Source of the DNA: Uranotaenia lowii
Taxonomy: Eukaryota; Arthropoda; Insecta; Diptera; Culicidae
Reading direction: 5' to 3'
Assembly (NCBI RefSeq): GCF_029784155.1
Contig: NC_073692.1
Location: 435,527,228 to 435,591,227 of the forward strand
DNA length: 64,000 nucleotides
The translations under genes and the position numbers were made by a program. Shown piece by piece: positions 12,601-22,412 of the stretch (positions within the stretch are counted from its first letter, which is position 1; the number at the start of each line of letters is the position of its first letter). The notes beneath the pieces are model-generated. The model saw only the letters and a list, made by a program, of their open reading frames with translations, was not told the DNA's origin and ran no database searches.

Positions 12601-15600
12601 AGATGTGCGTCATTACTCTCGCTAGCGCTTGACTAGCCGTGCATAAACCGAAAGGAACAACGCGAAACTGGAAATGACCGCGAGAGGGTACTGTGAATGC
12701 GGTTAGTGGACGAGAGTCTGGATGCAATGGAAGCTGCCAAAATGCGTCCTTCAAATCGATGGTCGAGATGTATGTACAACCGCTTAAGTTATTGATAATT
12801 GACGAAATTTGGGGAATCGGGTAGCCTTCATTAACCATCACGCTATTCAGGTGGCGGGCGTCCAGGCAGACACGACATTTCCCGTTTTTCTTCTTAACAG
12901 CGACGAGTGGGTTGTTCCAAGGGGAAAACATGGCTTCCTCGATTACGTCCATGGCCAGCATCCTATCGATCTCCTTGTTCACCTCCTCCAGCACGTATTT
13001 AGACATCGGGTAGTGTCTTTGTTTCTTCGGCGGTGCATCTCCGACGTCGATACGATGCTCATACAGCTGTGTTCTGCCTAACTCGCCATCTTCTGCTTTA
13101 GGAAATCGCTGCACAACCAAATCTAACCGTCTCTGTTCTTCATCCGATAGTGTCTTCGTTACGTGTTCTTCTGGTGGATCTTCTACTTCTGCTACTGTGG
13201 GTATGGTTTCCAGTGTACAACACACGGCCTTAACACCAAAGGTGTTCCAGAAGTCCATGCCCAATATGACACAGTCTGGAATCGACGGGACTAACAATAC
13301 TGGAAGGGTTTCGTTTCGGTTATTGTAGGCTATGGGAAGACGAACAAAGCTGACAACTTTATGACACGTCCCATCAGCTGTTTGTATCCCTCCTTTAGCG
13401 TTTCCTTTTCGTAATCCTAGTTCGTCTACAATTTTCACGTTGCTGCCGCCTAGTAGTGAGCAAGTGGCTCCGCTGTCCAATAAAGCTTTCAGTTCTTTGC
13501 CTAGAACTCCGATAACAGCATGCGGCCTGTTGTCTTGTCCGGGATTAATGATGATCGAGTTGAGTTGTGTCAATATCAAGGTTTCACTGAGGGTGTTGCT
13601 TGGGTTTGTTGAATCATCTCCCTCTACTGATGACTCCCCGCTTTGAAGTTTCCCGCGCTAGAACGACATGATGTGCAGTTGCGCAGGGTGAATCCCTTTT
13701 TGCCGCAGCCATGACAGAAATAGAAAGTCTGCTCCTTCTCACAATCGACGAATCGGTGTCCTGCTTCTTCACAATTCCAACAAGTTGTCAGAGTTCTCCG
13801 CTGGTCCTGTAAGTGCTGTTTTGGAGACGATGCTTCTTGTGTTTGCCAGGGTTGTCTGTATTGCTGAAATTGTTGTTGAGTTGTCTGGTGCTGTTGATTC
13901 GGTTGGATGGGCTGATACTGTTGATTGTAATTCGAGGAACGTTGCTGATTACCTTGCCACGGTTGCTGTGAATACTGAAACTGTTGATTCTGGATCCCTG
14001 AATACTGCTGCGTTCCTTCAAACTGATGCTGTTCTACCGGATACCGAGACCTCTGCCATTGATGTTGTGAAGCCTGCAGCTGCTGCTGTTGCGTGTACTG
14101 CGGATGCGGTAACTGTTGTTGTTGGTTGTGTATCGGCGGTTGATTCTGTCTGTTTGTGGCCCTGGGATGTCTACGATCCACGAATGTCTTGATGGCGTTG
14201 ATCTGCTCCGTCAGCTCTTCCATTTTCAGGTGCCAATACTCATCGTCGTCTGCTTCTGCCGCTTCTTTTTGGAGTCGAGTTGTTGCTGAAGATTCTCCCG
14301 CGTTGTTTTTCTCTACCAGATTCACCTTAGAGAAGCGCTGGTTGTACGACGGTTTCTGCTGGCTCTTCGGAGTAGCCAACCTCGGTGCTAATAACGATTC
14401 GCGCGGGATGGACATGCGCTGTTGTCTGTCCAGTAAAAGCTTCATGTTGTCTTGGGTTTTGCACGTCCGAACTAGCTGCTCGAGCGTTGTAGGATTTGCT
14501 GCTGTGACTGCTGATAAGTAATCCATGCGCATATTCTTTTTTACCAGGAACAGCTTTTCTGCGTTAGACATCGGTGGATCGGCAAACCGGAACAACGTAG
14601 AAATGTCCTTGAAGTATTGGTCGAACGATTCGGCTTCACCTTGGTAACGGAAAAACGCCTCAGCTCTCAGCAACTGACCATGCTCTTCACCCAGATAGTC
14701 ACGTCGAATGATACGCTTGAACGCGTCCCACGACACCAGCTGACGTTGGTTATCTGCATACCACTCCAGCGCGTCGTTCATGAGTAAGTGCTTCACGCCT
14801 GACAGCAACACCTCATCGGAAATATCGTCCGAAACCGCAAAACTTTCAACTCGATCCAGGAACGTGTTGAGATTCTCAACGTCTTCGCGACCCTTGAAGA
14901 AGAAACGCCAGTGGTGTATCGCCTTCTGCATCCTGCTATTCTCGTCATTTCTGCGAGGCTGAAGTTGTAGCTGCAACAGGTTGTTCAAGAGCTCGTTCCT
15001 AAGATCGTCGAAACGCTCTCTTTCCGTGCTGCTGTTTCCTGCCTGTGTTGATCTGAAGTTATGTCGATTACCTTCGTTGTTGTCTTCAGTTGATTGCTGT
15101 AGTTGTTGATCACGGTTGATTGCAGATGCATTGTTGTTCAAACCCCGTTGTGGTTGCGCATGAGGATTGGGAAGAAGGTGTGGAGGGTTGCTGGTTTCGA
15201 AGTCGTTGTTCAACACTCGTTGCTTTGGAACGGCTCCTGTCTGTTGATGTGGCGAAACTCCTCGCCCTCGTCCTCGGCCTGTGTTGAGCGGTGAACCTGC
15301 CTGAATCGTGGTGTTTTGAATACTTGCTGAGGCATTGAACATCTCAGCAAGACTATTTTCTTCTCCGACTCCTTCCTCTTCCACTGCCACTAAACTAGAG
15401 TTTGCACTAGCACCGTTTTCTATATACGCACGCACTTTTTTAAGCAACTCGCTTACGATTGACTGGAGGGAAGTGAGGACATCAATAAGATAGTTTGGTG
15501 GATCTATGATTTTCAATCTTTGGTCATAATGAAGCAATCTAGCTCTGGATACTTTAAGATCCTGGTTATTGTTTGTTTTGCAAGCTAAATCGGCAAAATT

Positions 15601-18600
15601 TTGCAAATCCTTAATGCCAACTGTGCAATTCTCAATATTTAGTGTTGGACTCATGACATGAATCGAACTATTGTGAAAAAAGTCCTTAATTTGTTCTTCT
15701 TGATGAAGTGCTTTTAAACGCAACACTTTGCTGCGATGTGTAAGTGAATTCACATTCAAAATGTGTCGCAACGCTAATTCGTAAGCGATCTCCTCTTCTG
15801 ATAGCAACGAAAAATCCATCTTAAATATAATTTACTTACTTTGTATTGTACTTATTATGATGATAGCTCTAACTGCTACTTACTTTAAAGCAGCAAAATC
15901 GAAACATAAATCCAATGACGAACCAAACAATGAAATCTTAACAAGATTTCGAAAATTAACGATAAGGAGGAAAAACCATCAAAAAACCAAAATTTTCTGT
16001 TGTGCTGTGTGGGTTTTTTAACGTTGGGTGCCAATGTAAAATTTGAGGGTTTTCGCCTCAGGAGAAGAATCAAAACGTTTTCTCCTCAGGGCGCCGGCTA
16101 GCTCTTAAAGGTTGCCAAGGACAAATAGTATTGTTTTCAAATAATATTACAAAAGCAAAATTTATCATGTTCATTTAAAACATTGCGTTAACAATTTTTT
16201 TATTTGGCCTAATCGGCTCATGGTCGAGAGATCATATAGTTGTGAGAAAGCAAATTTATGATTTTTGACTTACATTCAATTTCCGCACTGCTTCTCTCGA
16301 TGGATTGTACGTCCTTGCTAATTCTTCCAATCCCTCGGCGAGTGCTCCCGTCATCTTTGGACCAATGTTCACGTTCGCCATCGAGAAATGCGCCTCCAGT
16401 AGCTGGCTGACACACCCCGGTGGCTCACGGAAAAAAACGACTGCACGCTCTTTTTTTTAAACTCAAAATTAAGTAGTTTTGGTTCAAAACAGCACTTCAG
16501 TGGCTTCCCTCAACTTTGAGTTTGTCTGGGCAATAGCAAAACTAAGTTCTAATAGGCATACTCAATACTAAGTTCGGCTGCCGAACTCGAATTAATCCTT
16601 TTTTTCGAGGGTAGCTTATTTTCAGGGAATTAAAGGATGATTAAAATTTGTTGTACCCGGATGTTGTTGTTCCGGTACAATGCATTGCAATTACAGAGCG
16701 GTAGAAAGTTTTGACACTTCCGGTCAAAGAAAACTTCCGGATGTTACTTCCTACGGGAAGTAAACAACATCTGGAAGTTTCGGACATTCCAAGCCGCTAA
16801 CCGTATGGTGACAATGACGGACAGAATTTTACGCTGACACGGTGAATATGCATTCCATTATGAAGTTCCTTCATAGTCTTCCGGTAATTGTTCCGGAACG
16901 ACCAAATTTTGCGACGTGTTCGTTGATTGCTGTTCCGGTTCGAACTGAACTCGCTAAGTGTTTTCAGTCCAACAAAGAGAGTTCAATTTTTAGTTCATAA
17001 GGTCGAACTCAGCTTTGCTCCCTCGCCGAAGGAAAAAAAAGGATCAATTTTGAGTTCGCAGTTCGAACTCCATTTTGAACCATCGCAAGGAGGAAAAAGG
17101 GTACTTAACTTTAAGTTCATAGAATCGAACTATGTTTTGAACCTCGGTCGTACTTAATTTTGAGTTAAAATAAAAGAGCGTGTGCTTTTCGCTGTCGCAG
17201 ACTCCTTCGTCTTGTTCGCTTCCAATTCCTGTCACCAGATGTCACCACTGATGATGTTTGACGATTCGGGTTGCAAAATTCCGTGATTCGGCGATTGACA
17301 CCGATTCCCGGATGATTTCCCGGCTGCTCTCGATTTGGCGTCACTTCAGCTGATCGGTGCACCGCACCCCGTAGTCGCAAAACCTCCTGGATGAGCAACA
17401 CAATAGCAATTCGATCGTGCCCACCGTCTTTCAGCTCCAAAATCACGTTAGCAAACGCGATGAACCGGACGTCCTTCGAGTTGTCGAATATTCGGGATGT
17501 GTGAATCCGAATCGTTATCCGACTTCCGTGCTGTGACGAGCTCAAGCTAGATGAAAAGAAGAAACAAGAACAAGGACCGAGGGACCCGAAACAAGAACCA
17601 AGATTCAAGAATGCAAGAATCAAGATCCGAATCAAGTAACAAGAACCCTAAGGTCAATTTTCCATTAGAAGATGTCCGGATAATTTGGCTCTTCCACTCA
17701 CCCTTTTCAGAGGGGTTCTTTCATGGTCTGATGGTCTGGTCCGGTTTCTTGTTTAGCGTGGCTTTCCGTTTGGTTTAGCGTGTGCGCTGACGGAGCCGTA
17801 ATATAAGATTAGTTTCTCTTCTTTCCACGTTTTTCACGAAATTAACTCACCAAATTTGCTGCTTCTGCTGTGTTGCCGTTCTAGAAGACCGTGGCCGTAT
17901 TTCCCAACGGTGATTTTCTTTAGCGTGTGCACAAAGTTGCTGCTGGTGCTTTTGCTTTTTCTGAAAAGCGTGTGCGCTGACGGAGCCGTAAGAAAAGGGT
18001 TAGTTTTTTCTCCTTGCTTGATTTTCCAAATCTTACTCACCAAGTTGCTGCTGGTGATGTTTTGCCGTTCCAAAAACCGTGGCCGTGTTTCCCAACGACA
18101 GGGGCAAACAAATTTAGCAGCAGCTTACTTTTTTGCTGTTCTTACAGCTTGCACAACTGAGCACACTTTGAACGGAAGTCTAGTTGGTGGTTTACGTTTG
18201 ACGTTTTCTAGCTTGAGTGTCAAATTTTCTTGGCGATTTGACGATGACAGGGTGGGTCTTCGTTAGGATTGCTTATCTCATATTTGGTACACGGAGAAAA
18301 TAACTCGACAAATTCTTGATGTTTGATTGTTTGCAATTTGTTTGAACATGATTTTGGTTCCGAATTGGTTTAGGTGATTAAATAAACCAAGTTTAAATAT
18401 AATTGTTACACTGCCTTTCTACTTTAATTTGAATTGGTTAACCCTTGTAATACCTATTATTCTAGAAAAAGGACGGCTCCGAGGCAGCATCCCGACCGGG
18501 AGGAGCGAAAAAAGCAGGTGGCTTGGGACTGCTGCCTCCTCCTCCAGGAGGTGCCCGGATCGCTCCACCACCCTCGAATGCATCACCATCTCATCAACCT

Positions 18601-18770
18601 GCGGCTGGTACCGGAGGGCAAACCGAATGGGGCGAATTTACTTCCGCCGGGTATGGTTTTTAGTTTTACTTTTCAAGAATTTTTGATCACACGATATCAT
18701 TTTTTTTAGATCCAAACCACCACAAGCAACGACACCCAGCAAAACGAACGCCAATTGGGTACAGTTTTAA
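3623..18770 (+). CDS. NECAP: NECAP: adaptin-ear-binding coat-associated protein (4 exons)
   Basis: A clathrin-coated-vesicle accessory protein that binds the AP-2 alpha-ear and other coat proteins during endocytosis. Exons by splice signals: 3623-3911, 3975-4165, 18466-18650, 18710-18770; the joined CDS is 726 nt (241 aa), a normal size for the family. Phases fit at every junction. Exon 1 starts [20 protein letters not shown] and, with exon 2 ([22 protein letters not shown] block, then [13 protein letters not shown]), forms the PH-like PHear domain. Exon 3 carries the proline-rich [17 protein letters not shown] segment and a WGEF motif; the protein ends NWVQF, the AP-2 ear-binding WVxF-type tail. 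Introns 1 and 3 are about 60 bp, but intron 2 is 14.3 kb and is loaded with transposons. The start ATG is the first in frame and matches the family N-terminus. Confidence 0.93.
4322..4889. mobile_element. hAT-like MITE with 8-bp target duplication
   Basis: A 568-bp segment flanked by perfect 8-bp direct repeats GTTGAGAG (4314-4321 and 4890-4897). Its ends begin CAGGCCCTGG on the left and, read on the minus strand, CAGGGCTCGG on the right: imperfect terminal inverted repeats of the CAG-start hAT type. No transposase frame, so non-autonomous. The 8-bp TSD is the strongest evidence; the poor TIR match suggests an old or unusual family. Confidence 0.65.
5432..6595. mobile_element. hAT-like non-autonomous element, 1.16 kb
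   Basis: Terminal inverted repeats TAGAGGTGTACCGAATA (left) and TAGAGATGTACCGAATA (right, minus strand) bound 1164 bp, flanked by a perfect 8-bp target duplication GAGAGAAC (5424-5431, 6596-6603). Both subterminal zones (5437-5565 and 6475-6590) are packed with direct and inverted copies of CCGAATATTCGG, likely transposase-binding sites. The interior is AT-rich and has no transposase, so the element depends on an autonomous hAT elsewhere. Confidence 0.9.
6728..8362 (-). repeat. 3' LTR (1635 bp)
   Basis: A direct copy of the right-hand LTR with TG...CA termini. On the element's strand, U3 is the high-coordinate side. It contains an internal imperfect duplication (7730-7861 and 7920-8049) starting GCGTGTGCGCTGACGGAGCC. 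Differences from the other LTR that I can see are near 6737, 7474 and 7675. Confidence 0.95.
7730..8049 (-). repeat. Imperfect direct duplication inside the LTR U3
   Basis: Two units of about 130 bp (7730-7861 and 7920-8049) share GCGTGTGCGCTGACGGAGCC, a TTACTCACCAA(G/A)TTGCTGCT-like middle and GTGGCCGT.TTTCCCAACG. The same arrangement is present in the right LTR. The position in U3 fits duplicated enhancer or promoter modules, but the function is inferred. Confidence 0.7.
8363..9099 (-). other. Element 3' untranslated tail next to the 3' LTR
   Basis: About 740 bp between the tail repeats and the 3' LTR. No ORF with recognisable features and no env. It contains a perfect 15-bp inverted repeat (8382-8396 and 8411-8425, arms AATTTTTTTCATGAG) with a 14-nt loop, close to the LTR. 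An expected purine-rich tract directly against the LTR (minus strand) is not obvious. Confidence 0.5.
9100..10531 (-). repeat. Tandem repeats in the element's 3' tail, related to the pol 3' end
   Basis: Two diverged direct repeats of about 495 bp (about 9100-9600 and 9600-10100) share blocks such as CAATATCCCGA.CCTGAA and ACATAGCTTGAT. On the minus strand each encodes a decayed EVVR.RH.DGRY.HIDS piece followed by SSYV, similar in order to the true pol terminus ([19 protein letters not shown], then SSYV after the stop) at 10600-10500. This suggests repeated copying of the pol 3' end. The copies hold stops and are non-coding. Confidence 0.55.
10532..13657 (-). CDS. pol: Pol (protease-RT-RNase H-integrase), -1 frame to gag
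   Basis: The frame is open from just after a TAG at 13658-13660 to 10532 and is -1 relative to gag. No ATG is needed, so frameshift expression is likely. Counting from the TTG at 13579: protease LLDSGA at about 33-38; reverse transcriptase with [12 protein letters not shown] at about 274 and YLDD at 337-340; RNase [12 protein letters not shown] at about 484; integrase zinc-binding H674, H681, C711, C714; and the DD35E triad D744, D804, E839. The C-terminal end resembles a GPY/F-type integrase tail. All catalytic residues are present and there is no internal stop, so it appears intact. Confidence 0.95.
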   Translation of the reverse strand, partial: RGKLQSGESSVEGDDSTNPSNTLSETLILTQLNSIIINPGQDNRPHAVIGVLGKELKALLDSGATCSLLGGSNVKIVDELGLRKGNAKGGIQTADGTCHKVVSFVRLPIAYNNRNETLPVLLVPSIPDCVILGMDFWNTFGVKAVCCTLETIPTVAEVEDPPEEHVTKTLSDEEQRRLDLVVQRFPKAEDGELGRTQLYEHRIDVGDAPPKKQRHYPMSKYVLEEVNKEIDRMLAMDVIEEAMFSPWNNPLVAVKKKNGKCRVCLDARHLNSVMVNEGYPIPQISSIINNLSGCTYISTIDLKDAFWQLPLHPDSRPLTAFTVPSRGHFQFRVVPFGLCTASQALARVMTHIFADMEPHVFHYLDDIVVCSKDFEEHLKTLEEVARRLRIANLTISKEKSMFCRKEIKYLGYVLNEQGWKVDDEKVACIVKFPVPTQRKELQRFLGLCNWYRRFIHNFAKLAAPLTELTRTKVKFRWTKEAEEAFLKLKSMLVSAPILAMPDYSKPFAIACDASDVAIGAVLTQEIDDEEHPICYFSQKLSASERKYSTTERECLAVIRSIEKFRCYVEGVKFIVHCDHAALSYLKSMKNPTALLSRWILRLNAFDFEIRYRKGTINVVPDALSRAVATITLSKDETKDTWYIKLIQHVEKEPDKYPDFRTIDDELYKNCRCRDEAGLVTHRWKKVIPLESRQEVIKRFHDSTTGAHLGFYKTLNKIQAHFYWPKMQDDVSRFVRSCDTCKASKAPNTKMMPQMGNAKPAKVPWELISVDFVGPLTRSKQGNTVMFVVVDWITKYVVVQPMKAADSVRMVRFLEEQVFLKFSRPRIILSDNGKQFESATFKSLLARHKIINMRTAFYCPQVNNAERTNRVLITCIRSLIDEDHRCWDENLPAITAAINSAKHEVTGVSPHFANFGRDLILHTDLYAQQHLNAADDPKITQDLRLSGIKRIQEFITKRIKKGHEDSKQRYNLRKRTVDFKVGDVVWRRKFNLSSKADHVNQKLNPKFVPAVIRNVLGANLYELEDVSSGKRGRYHAKDIKAD
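13624..15819 (-). CDS. gag: Gag of the Ty3/gypsy element
   Basis: A 731-aa frame from a true ATG (15819) 215 nt inside the 5' LTR. The N-terminal half is helical with a capsid-like region around residues 300-460 ([20 protein letters not shown], then [17 protein letters not shown]). A long Gln-rich stretch follows at about 560-680. The C-terminus has one canonical CCHC zinc knuckle ([14 protein letters not shown]) and a second in which the histidine is replaced by Phe ([14 protein letters not shown]). Gag would assemble the particle and bind the element's RNA. The stop lies 31 nt beyond the start of the open pol frame. Confidence 0.92.
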   Translation of the reverse strand: MDFSLLSEEEIAYELALRHILNVNSLTHRSKVLRLKALHQEEQIKDFFHNSSIHVMSPTLNIENCTVGIKDLQNFADLACKTNNNQDLKVSRARLLHYDQRLKIIDPPNYLIDVLTSLQSIVSELLKKVRAYIENGASANSSLVAVEEEGVGEENSLAEMFNASASIQNTTIQAGSPLNTGRGRGRGVSPHQQTGAVPKQRVLNNDFETSNPPHLLPNPHAQPQRGLNNNASAINRDQQLQQSTEDNNEGNRHNFRSTQAGNSSTERERFDDLRNELLNNLLQLQLQPRRNDENSRMQKAIHHWRFFFKGREDVENLNTFLDRVESFAVSDDISDEVLLSGVKHLLMNDALEWYADNQRQLVSWDAFKRIIRRDYLGEEHGQLLRAEAFFRYQGEAESFDQYFKDISTLFRFADPPMSNAEKLFLVKKNMRMDYLSAVTAANPTTLEQLVRTCKTQDNMKLLLDRQQRMSIPRESLLAPRLATPKSQQKPSYNQRFSKVNLVEKNNAGESSATTRLQKEAAEADDDEYWHLKMEELTEQINAIKTFVDRRHPRATNRQNQPPIHNQQQQLPHPQYTQQQQLQASQHQWQRSRYPVEQHQFEGTQQYSGIQNQQFQYSQQPWQGNQQRSSNYNQQYQPIQPNQQHQTTQQQFQQYRQPWQTQEASSPKQHLQDQRRTLTTCWNCEEAGHRFVDCEKEQTFYFCHGCGKKGFTLRNCTSCRSSAGNFKAGSHQ
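13648..13654 (-). promoter_or_regulatory. -1 ribosomal slippery heptamer GGGAAAC
   Basis: Minus-strand GGGAAAC sits in the gag-pol overlap and parses as G GGA AAC in the gag frame and GGG AAA in the pol frame, the X XXY YYZ form of programmed -1 frameshifting. It lies 22 nt before the gag stop. A downstream pseudoknot or stem-loop was not checked. Confidence 0.8.
16021..16033 (-). other. Primer-binding site, tRNA-Lys type
   Basis: Read on the minus strand, one base after the 5' LTR: TGGCACCCAACGT. It matches the 3' end of insect tRNA-Lys (complement TGGCGCCCAACGT) with one A-for-G change that still allows G-U pairing. This supports tRNA-Lys priming of reverse transcription. Confidence 0.75.
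16035..18410 (-). repeat. 5' LTR, interrupted by a nested insertion
   Basis: Matches 6728-8362 end to end except for an extra 739-bp block (16444-17182) plus a short duplication; without these it is 1635 bp. It lies upstream of gag on the minus strand and so should carry the promoter used for the element's genomic RNA. The insertion breaks the LTR in its U5-proximal half. Confidence 0.94.
16444..17182. mobile_element. Nested 739-bp MITE-like insertion in the 5' LTR
   Basis: Absent from the sister LTR, so its ends are exact: perfect terminal inverted repeats CACGCTCTTTT...AAAAGAGCGTG, with a 2-bp (TG) duplication, or 3-bp if one base of the TIR is assigned to the target. The interior carries several copies of a TTNAGTTC...GAACT-type motif in both orientations near each end (16463, 16515, 16940-17160). 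No protein of note. The family is not recognised; the short TSD argues against hAT and mariner. Confidence 0.88.
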
Positions 18771-20875
18771 AGATTATTCGGAAAGAAAGACGTCAGGAAC
18801 CCCACTCACACTAGTTACTGTTCTAGCGAAAGCAGAGACAAACCACTGAAATTGCGTTCTTGTAGAATCCGTTTGCGTTTGAAATCCACACAAACTCCTA
18901 TCAAATTAAACCTACAAGAATTGAACTTATCTCAGTTATGAGGAAATGACTTAGATTCAGAGCATGTTTAAATTTGTTTCTGAAAATCTTATTTTTGTGA
19001 ACCAACTAAACGGGGGAAATCCTAAAGCGTTCACTGTCCAACTAGCAAGAAAAAAGTGAATCAACCAAGTGAACGTAATTGTTGTACACACTCATCCTAG
19101 ACTTATTCTTAACATTTAAAGATAAAAAAAAATCATGATTGGATCATTTAAGCTATAAAACCGAAATATGAATGTGGATATTATTCGTATACAAAAAGCT
19201 CCTTAACCGATCAGTTAAAGTTTTGTTTTGTCTGCCTAGCAAGATTTTCCATAAATTCCAGTACTTTAACCCACATTTAAGAAAAACCGTTAAACATAAT
19301 TTTGGCAATAGCAGTAAAATGTATTCAAATAAAATGCGAAACGAACCGAGTTATTGTTATGGAAAAGTTCGTTACCGGTAATTGAGACAAACGAATTTAG
19401 GAATCCTCGATGGGCTCGATATTTGCACAACTCGAGTTCGGTTGGTGCTGATTGGTCGTTGAAATACGCCGTGTTTTAATAACGGTTTCTTGGACACACC
19501 ACCAAACTGCTTAAAATGGCTTACTGAATCACTATCTAAATCATAAAAAAAAACAGATGCAACAACAGAACTAAAGATTGAACGACACACACACACTATA
19601 TACAACCGTTACATAAAATTATAGTCAAACCCACAATATATATCTATTCGATGTAGGTGACCATATATCATGTGCAACATGCAAACAGTGAAAAAAAGAA
19701 GAAAACACAACTTTAGATCAAGCTTTGGATAGCAAAACAAAAATCTTGTGTGACGAACTTAAAGCAACCCTTGAGAAAACAAAAAAAAAACGCGAAACAA
19801 ACAAAACGTAGAACGTATAAATTCCATGTAGAGAAAATGAGTTCACCGGGAAGCACCCGACGCTCAAAAACGAGACAAAACAAATGTTAAAGAAATAAAT
19901 TGAAAAAAAAAAACAAGAACGCTTGATAAGAAAGAAAAAAGCATTGATAATAGCAACAGAAACGTGATTTCCTTTTTTCCATGAGTTAGTTTGTTTTAAA
20001 TATTATAATTTGAGAAAACATAAAAAAAACGTTCCAGAGCATTATACATATATTTTTATGATTGTGCAGTTATTGTAGTTTCCGTTTTATCCCAATTGGG
20101 CGGGGAAGCAAATTATCAGAACGATGTGTATTTATTTAAGCGCGGTTAGTAGCAGCATGGTTTAGCGAAATAAAAATCTTAAATGTATCCCAGCTGAGAA
20201 AAGGCGACTTTTACGTTATCGTTTCGCGTGCTGCGCACCGCACCGATCAGAGTAGAGAATCTATTACTAGACAGGCAAAATTATTATGCGTATATGTAAC
20301 TATTAAAGTGATGAGTTTTAATCTTTCGTTTCGTCGTGGAAAACAATAGTGCGAGAAGGCAGGAAGGTTTAAAACAAACAAACAAACAAGAATTCTATGT
20401 AAGAAATATTAGTATGAATAAATTATCACGAATTGTTCGTGTTGGAAACGATGACATTTAGAAATTGCTTCTGGTGATAATCACTTATTCTGGGTATTGG
20501 TTTGCGGAGGGTGTTAGAATGTGTTTGTTCTTGAATCAACTTATAATCAAATATCGCGTTTTTTTTTTGTTAACCGGTTTAAGCAACTGATCTAGAGAGG
20601 ATTATTCGAAAAAGTGTAGAAATACGGATTTTTTTTAAACAGGTTCCTTTATTAAGGCATTTTACTTTTAAAATTTCATCTTACCGTGTTTATCACTTTA
20701 ATAATCAATATTGGTAGAAGGAGGAGCCGTAATAGTCACGGCGACTCAACTGTTAGCTTTCTTTCTAATTTGGGAGAGGGAGGTGGAATATTTAGGGTTC
20801 ATTATTTTCAATCGTTTTTAGAGGTCAGAAGTACGATCAAGAGAACTATTTACATTGCTCTTACTATGATTTAGA
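18771..20875 (+). other. NECAP 3' UTR and downstream flank
   Basis: A/T-rich sequence after the NECAP stop. AATAAA signals on the plus strand occur at 19894-19899, 20169-20174 and 20417-20422, so the 3' UTR may be 1.1-1.7 kb. Beyond about 20450 I see no gene; one 24-bp stretch at 20876 is duplicated at 22413 (see the insertion). Confidence 0.45.
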
Positions 20876-20899
20876 GGCCTATCTAGTTATGGTGAGGTT

Positions 20900-22412
20900 T
20901 TTTTTTTTTTTTTTTTTTTTTATGGCGTTTAAATAGCTCGGGGAGCTGACGCTGGAAATGAAAATTAGAATAGTTTGGAGAAGAAAATTTAAAGTTTAGA
21001 GAAGGCAGCGTAGAATAGTAAGCGATCTTGAGACGTTGGTTAAACCATCAAGCACTTCATTATATCCATGGAATATGGATAAAATGCAGTTCAAGATAAT
21101 AAACCAACCCCTCCCGATACCAGTTGGAGGAAGGACAAGGGTGGGTTCGAGACTGGCCTCTACATACTCCCCAAGCATCTACATACTACGGTTTATAAGC
21201 GCATTGAAAATATTAAAAATAAAAAGGAAGGATCTCACCAAGTTACAGGACACCATCTTCAGCAGTTGATTTATGGTTAGATCCTTGGGCTGGCAACCAT
21301 GTCATGCGAAAGCCAACGTCTGGGTCCCATGATGTTAGGGGATGGCTTGAAGGTTCGTTCAACGTCATCATTGGACCAAATGATTTCTCGGTAGTACATG
21401 CCACGATACATGAAAAGAAAACAGAAAAAAAAGAAAAGAGAAAAAAAAAAGAAAAAAAAAGAGTTTTAGTTCATATCATCTATCAATATCTAAGAAGAAG
21501 CCTAGCTTAAATTCATAATAAACCGAGATCAAATTAATAGTAGAAGTAAGCTACATTGTTCCTGTCATATCATAGAACCATACTATTTTACCAAAATATG
21601 GATGTGAGAGCCTGTTTGCTTTTTGAAGCAAGCCTATTTCAAACTAATAAAAATTCTAGCTCAAATTAATAGTTGAAGTAAGCTACCTTATTCCTATCAC
21701 AACATCGTCACAATCATGCGAATTCACCAAAATATGGATATAATAGCCTATCTTACCGTTTGAGCATTGCCCTACACTACCTGCCTCACATAGTTGAATG
21801 CCTACTTTTGAATGAGATTTAAAAATTGCCAAGACTGTTTGCTTTAAACTATAATACTATCAAAACAACTCAGGTGACAGATCCGTTTCACAAACCTTAA
21901 ACCACAAAATATCATTTCCATCCAATTAGCCCCCAGTGATTGAAAAAAGCTAGATTTAAGAATAAGCCATCGTAATTCATAAACCGCAAATACACATCCA
22001 CTGGAGCATTGGGGAGGAATATGGTATTTGAATATGTTAACCTACTCCTTTCTAACTTTCCAACTATTTGAATATATCTGAAGAGAGAAAAAAAAAAAAA
22101 AAACTCCACCTCCGAATGATCTGAAAAATAGAAAAGAACATTAAGAAAAATAGAAAAGAACATTAAAATGACAATAAAAGGTCAAACAATCATTTCTGAT
22201 CGGACCGGATTGACCATGTGATTGAGCTTTAGTTAAAAGCCGTGGGACCGACATCTAGGGGTTCCGTTTCACTTATGGTCGGAAGTGATCCGTTGATGCC
22301 TATAGCAACACTGAACTGTGATACTCTCACTATTCTATATTTAATGTTGCTATACGTCAAGGTATACCCATTTATATCAAAGTGATATAAATGAGCACTC
22401 AATCACGCCCAC
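20900..22412 (-). mobile_element. Poly(A)-tailed retroposed insertion, family unknown
   Basis: A 1.5-kb segment begins with a run of 24 T (20898-20921), reading as a poly(A) tail on the minus strand, and is flanked by a 24-bp direct repeat starting GGCCTATCTAGTTATGGTGA (20876-20899 and 22413-22436). That is the signature of target-primed reverse transcription. No conserved ORF is visible on the minus strand, so it is either a SINE-like or non-coding retroposon or a processed copy of an untranslated transcript. An A-rich microsatellite (21416-21463) and a 22-bp tandem duplication (about 22120-22165) lie inside. Confidence 0.6.

Larger units (their letters stand above)
6728..18410 (-). mobile_element. 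Full-length Ty3/gypsy LTR retrotransposon in NECAP intron 2
   Basis: An 11.68-kb element oriented opposite to NECAP, flanked by a 4-bp target duplication CTGC (6724-6727, 18411-18414). LTRs begin TGTAAAAT and end TTGTTACA. Order on the minus strand: 5' LTR (18410-16035, with a nested insertion), primer-binding site, gag (15819-13624), pol (13657-10532), a 2.2-kb non-coding tail with tandem repeats, 3' LTR (8362-6728). The two LTRs differ at about three positions by eye once the nested insertion is removed, so insertion was recent. No env-like ORF is seen and no clear polypurine tract abuts the 3' LTR. gag and pol are open, so it could still be active or recently active. Confidence 0.96.
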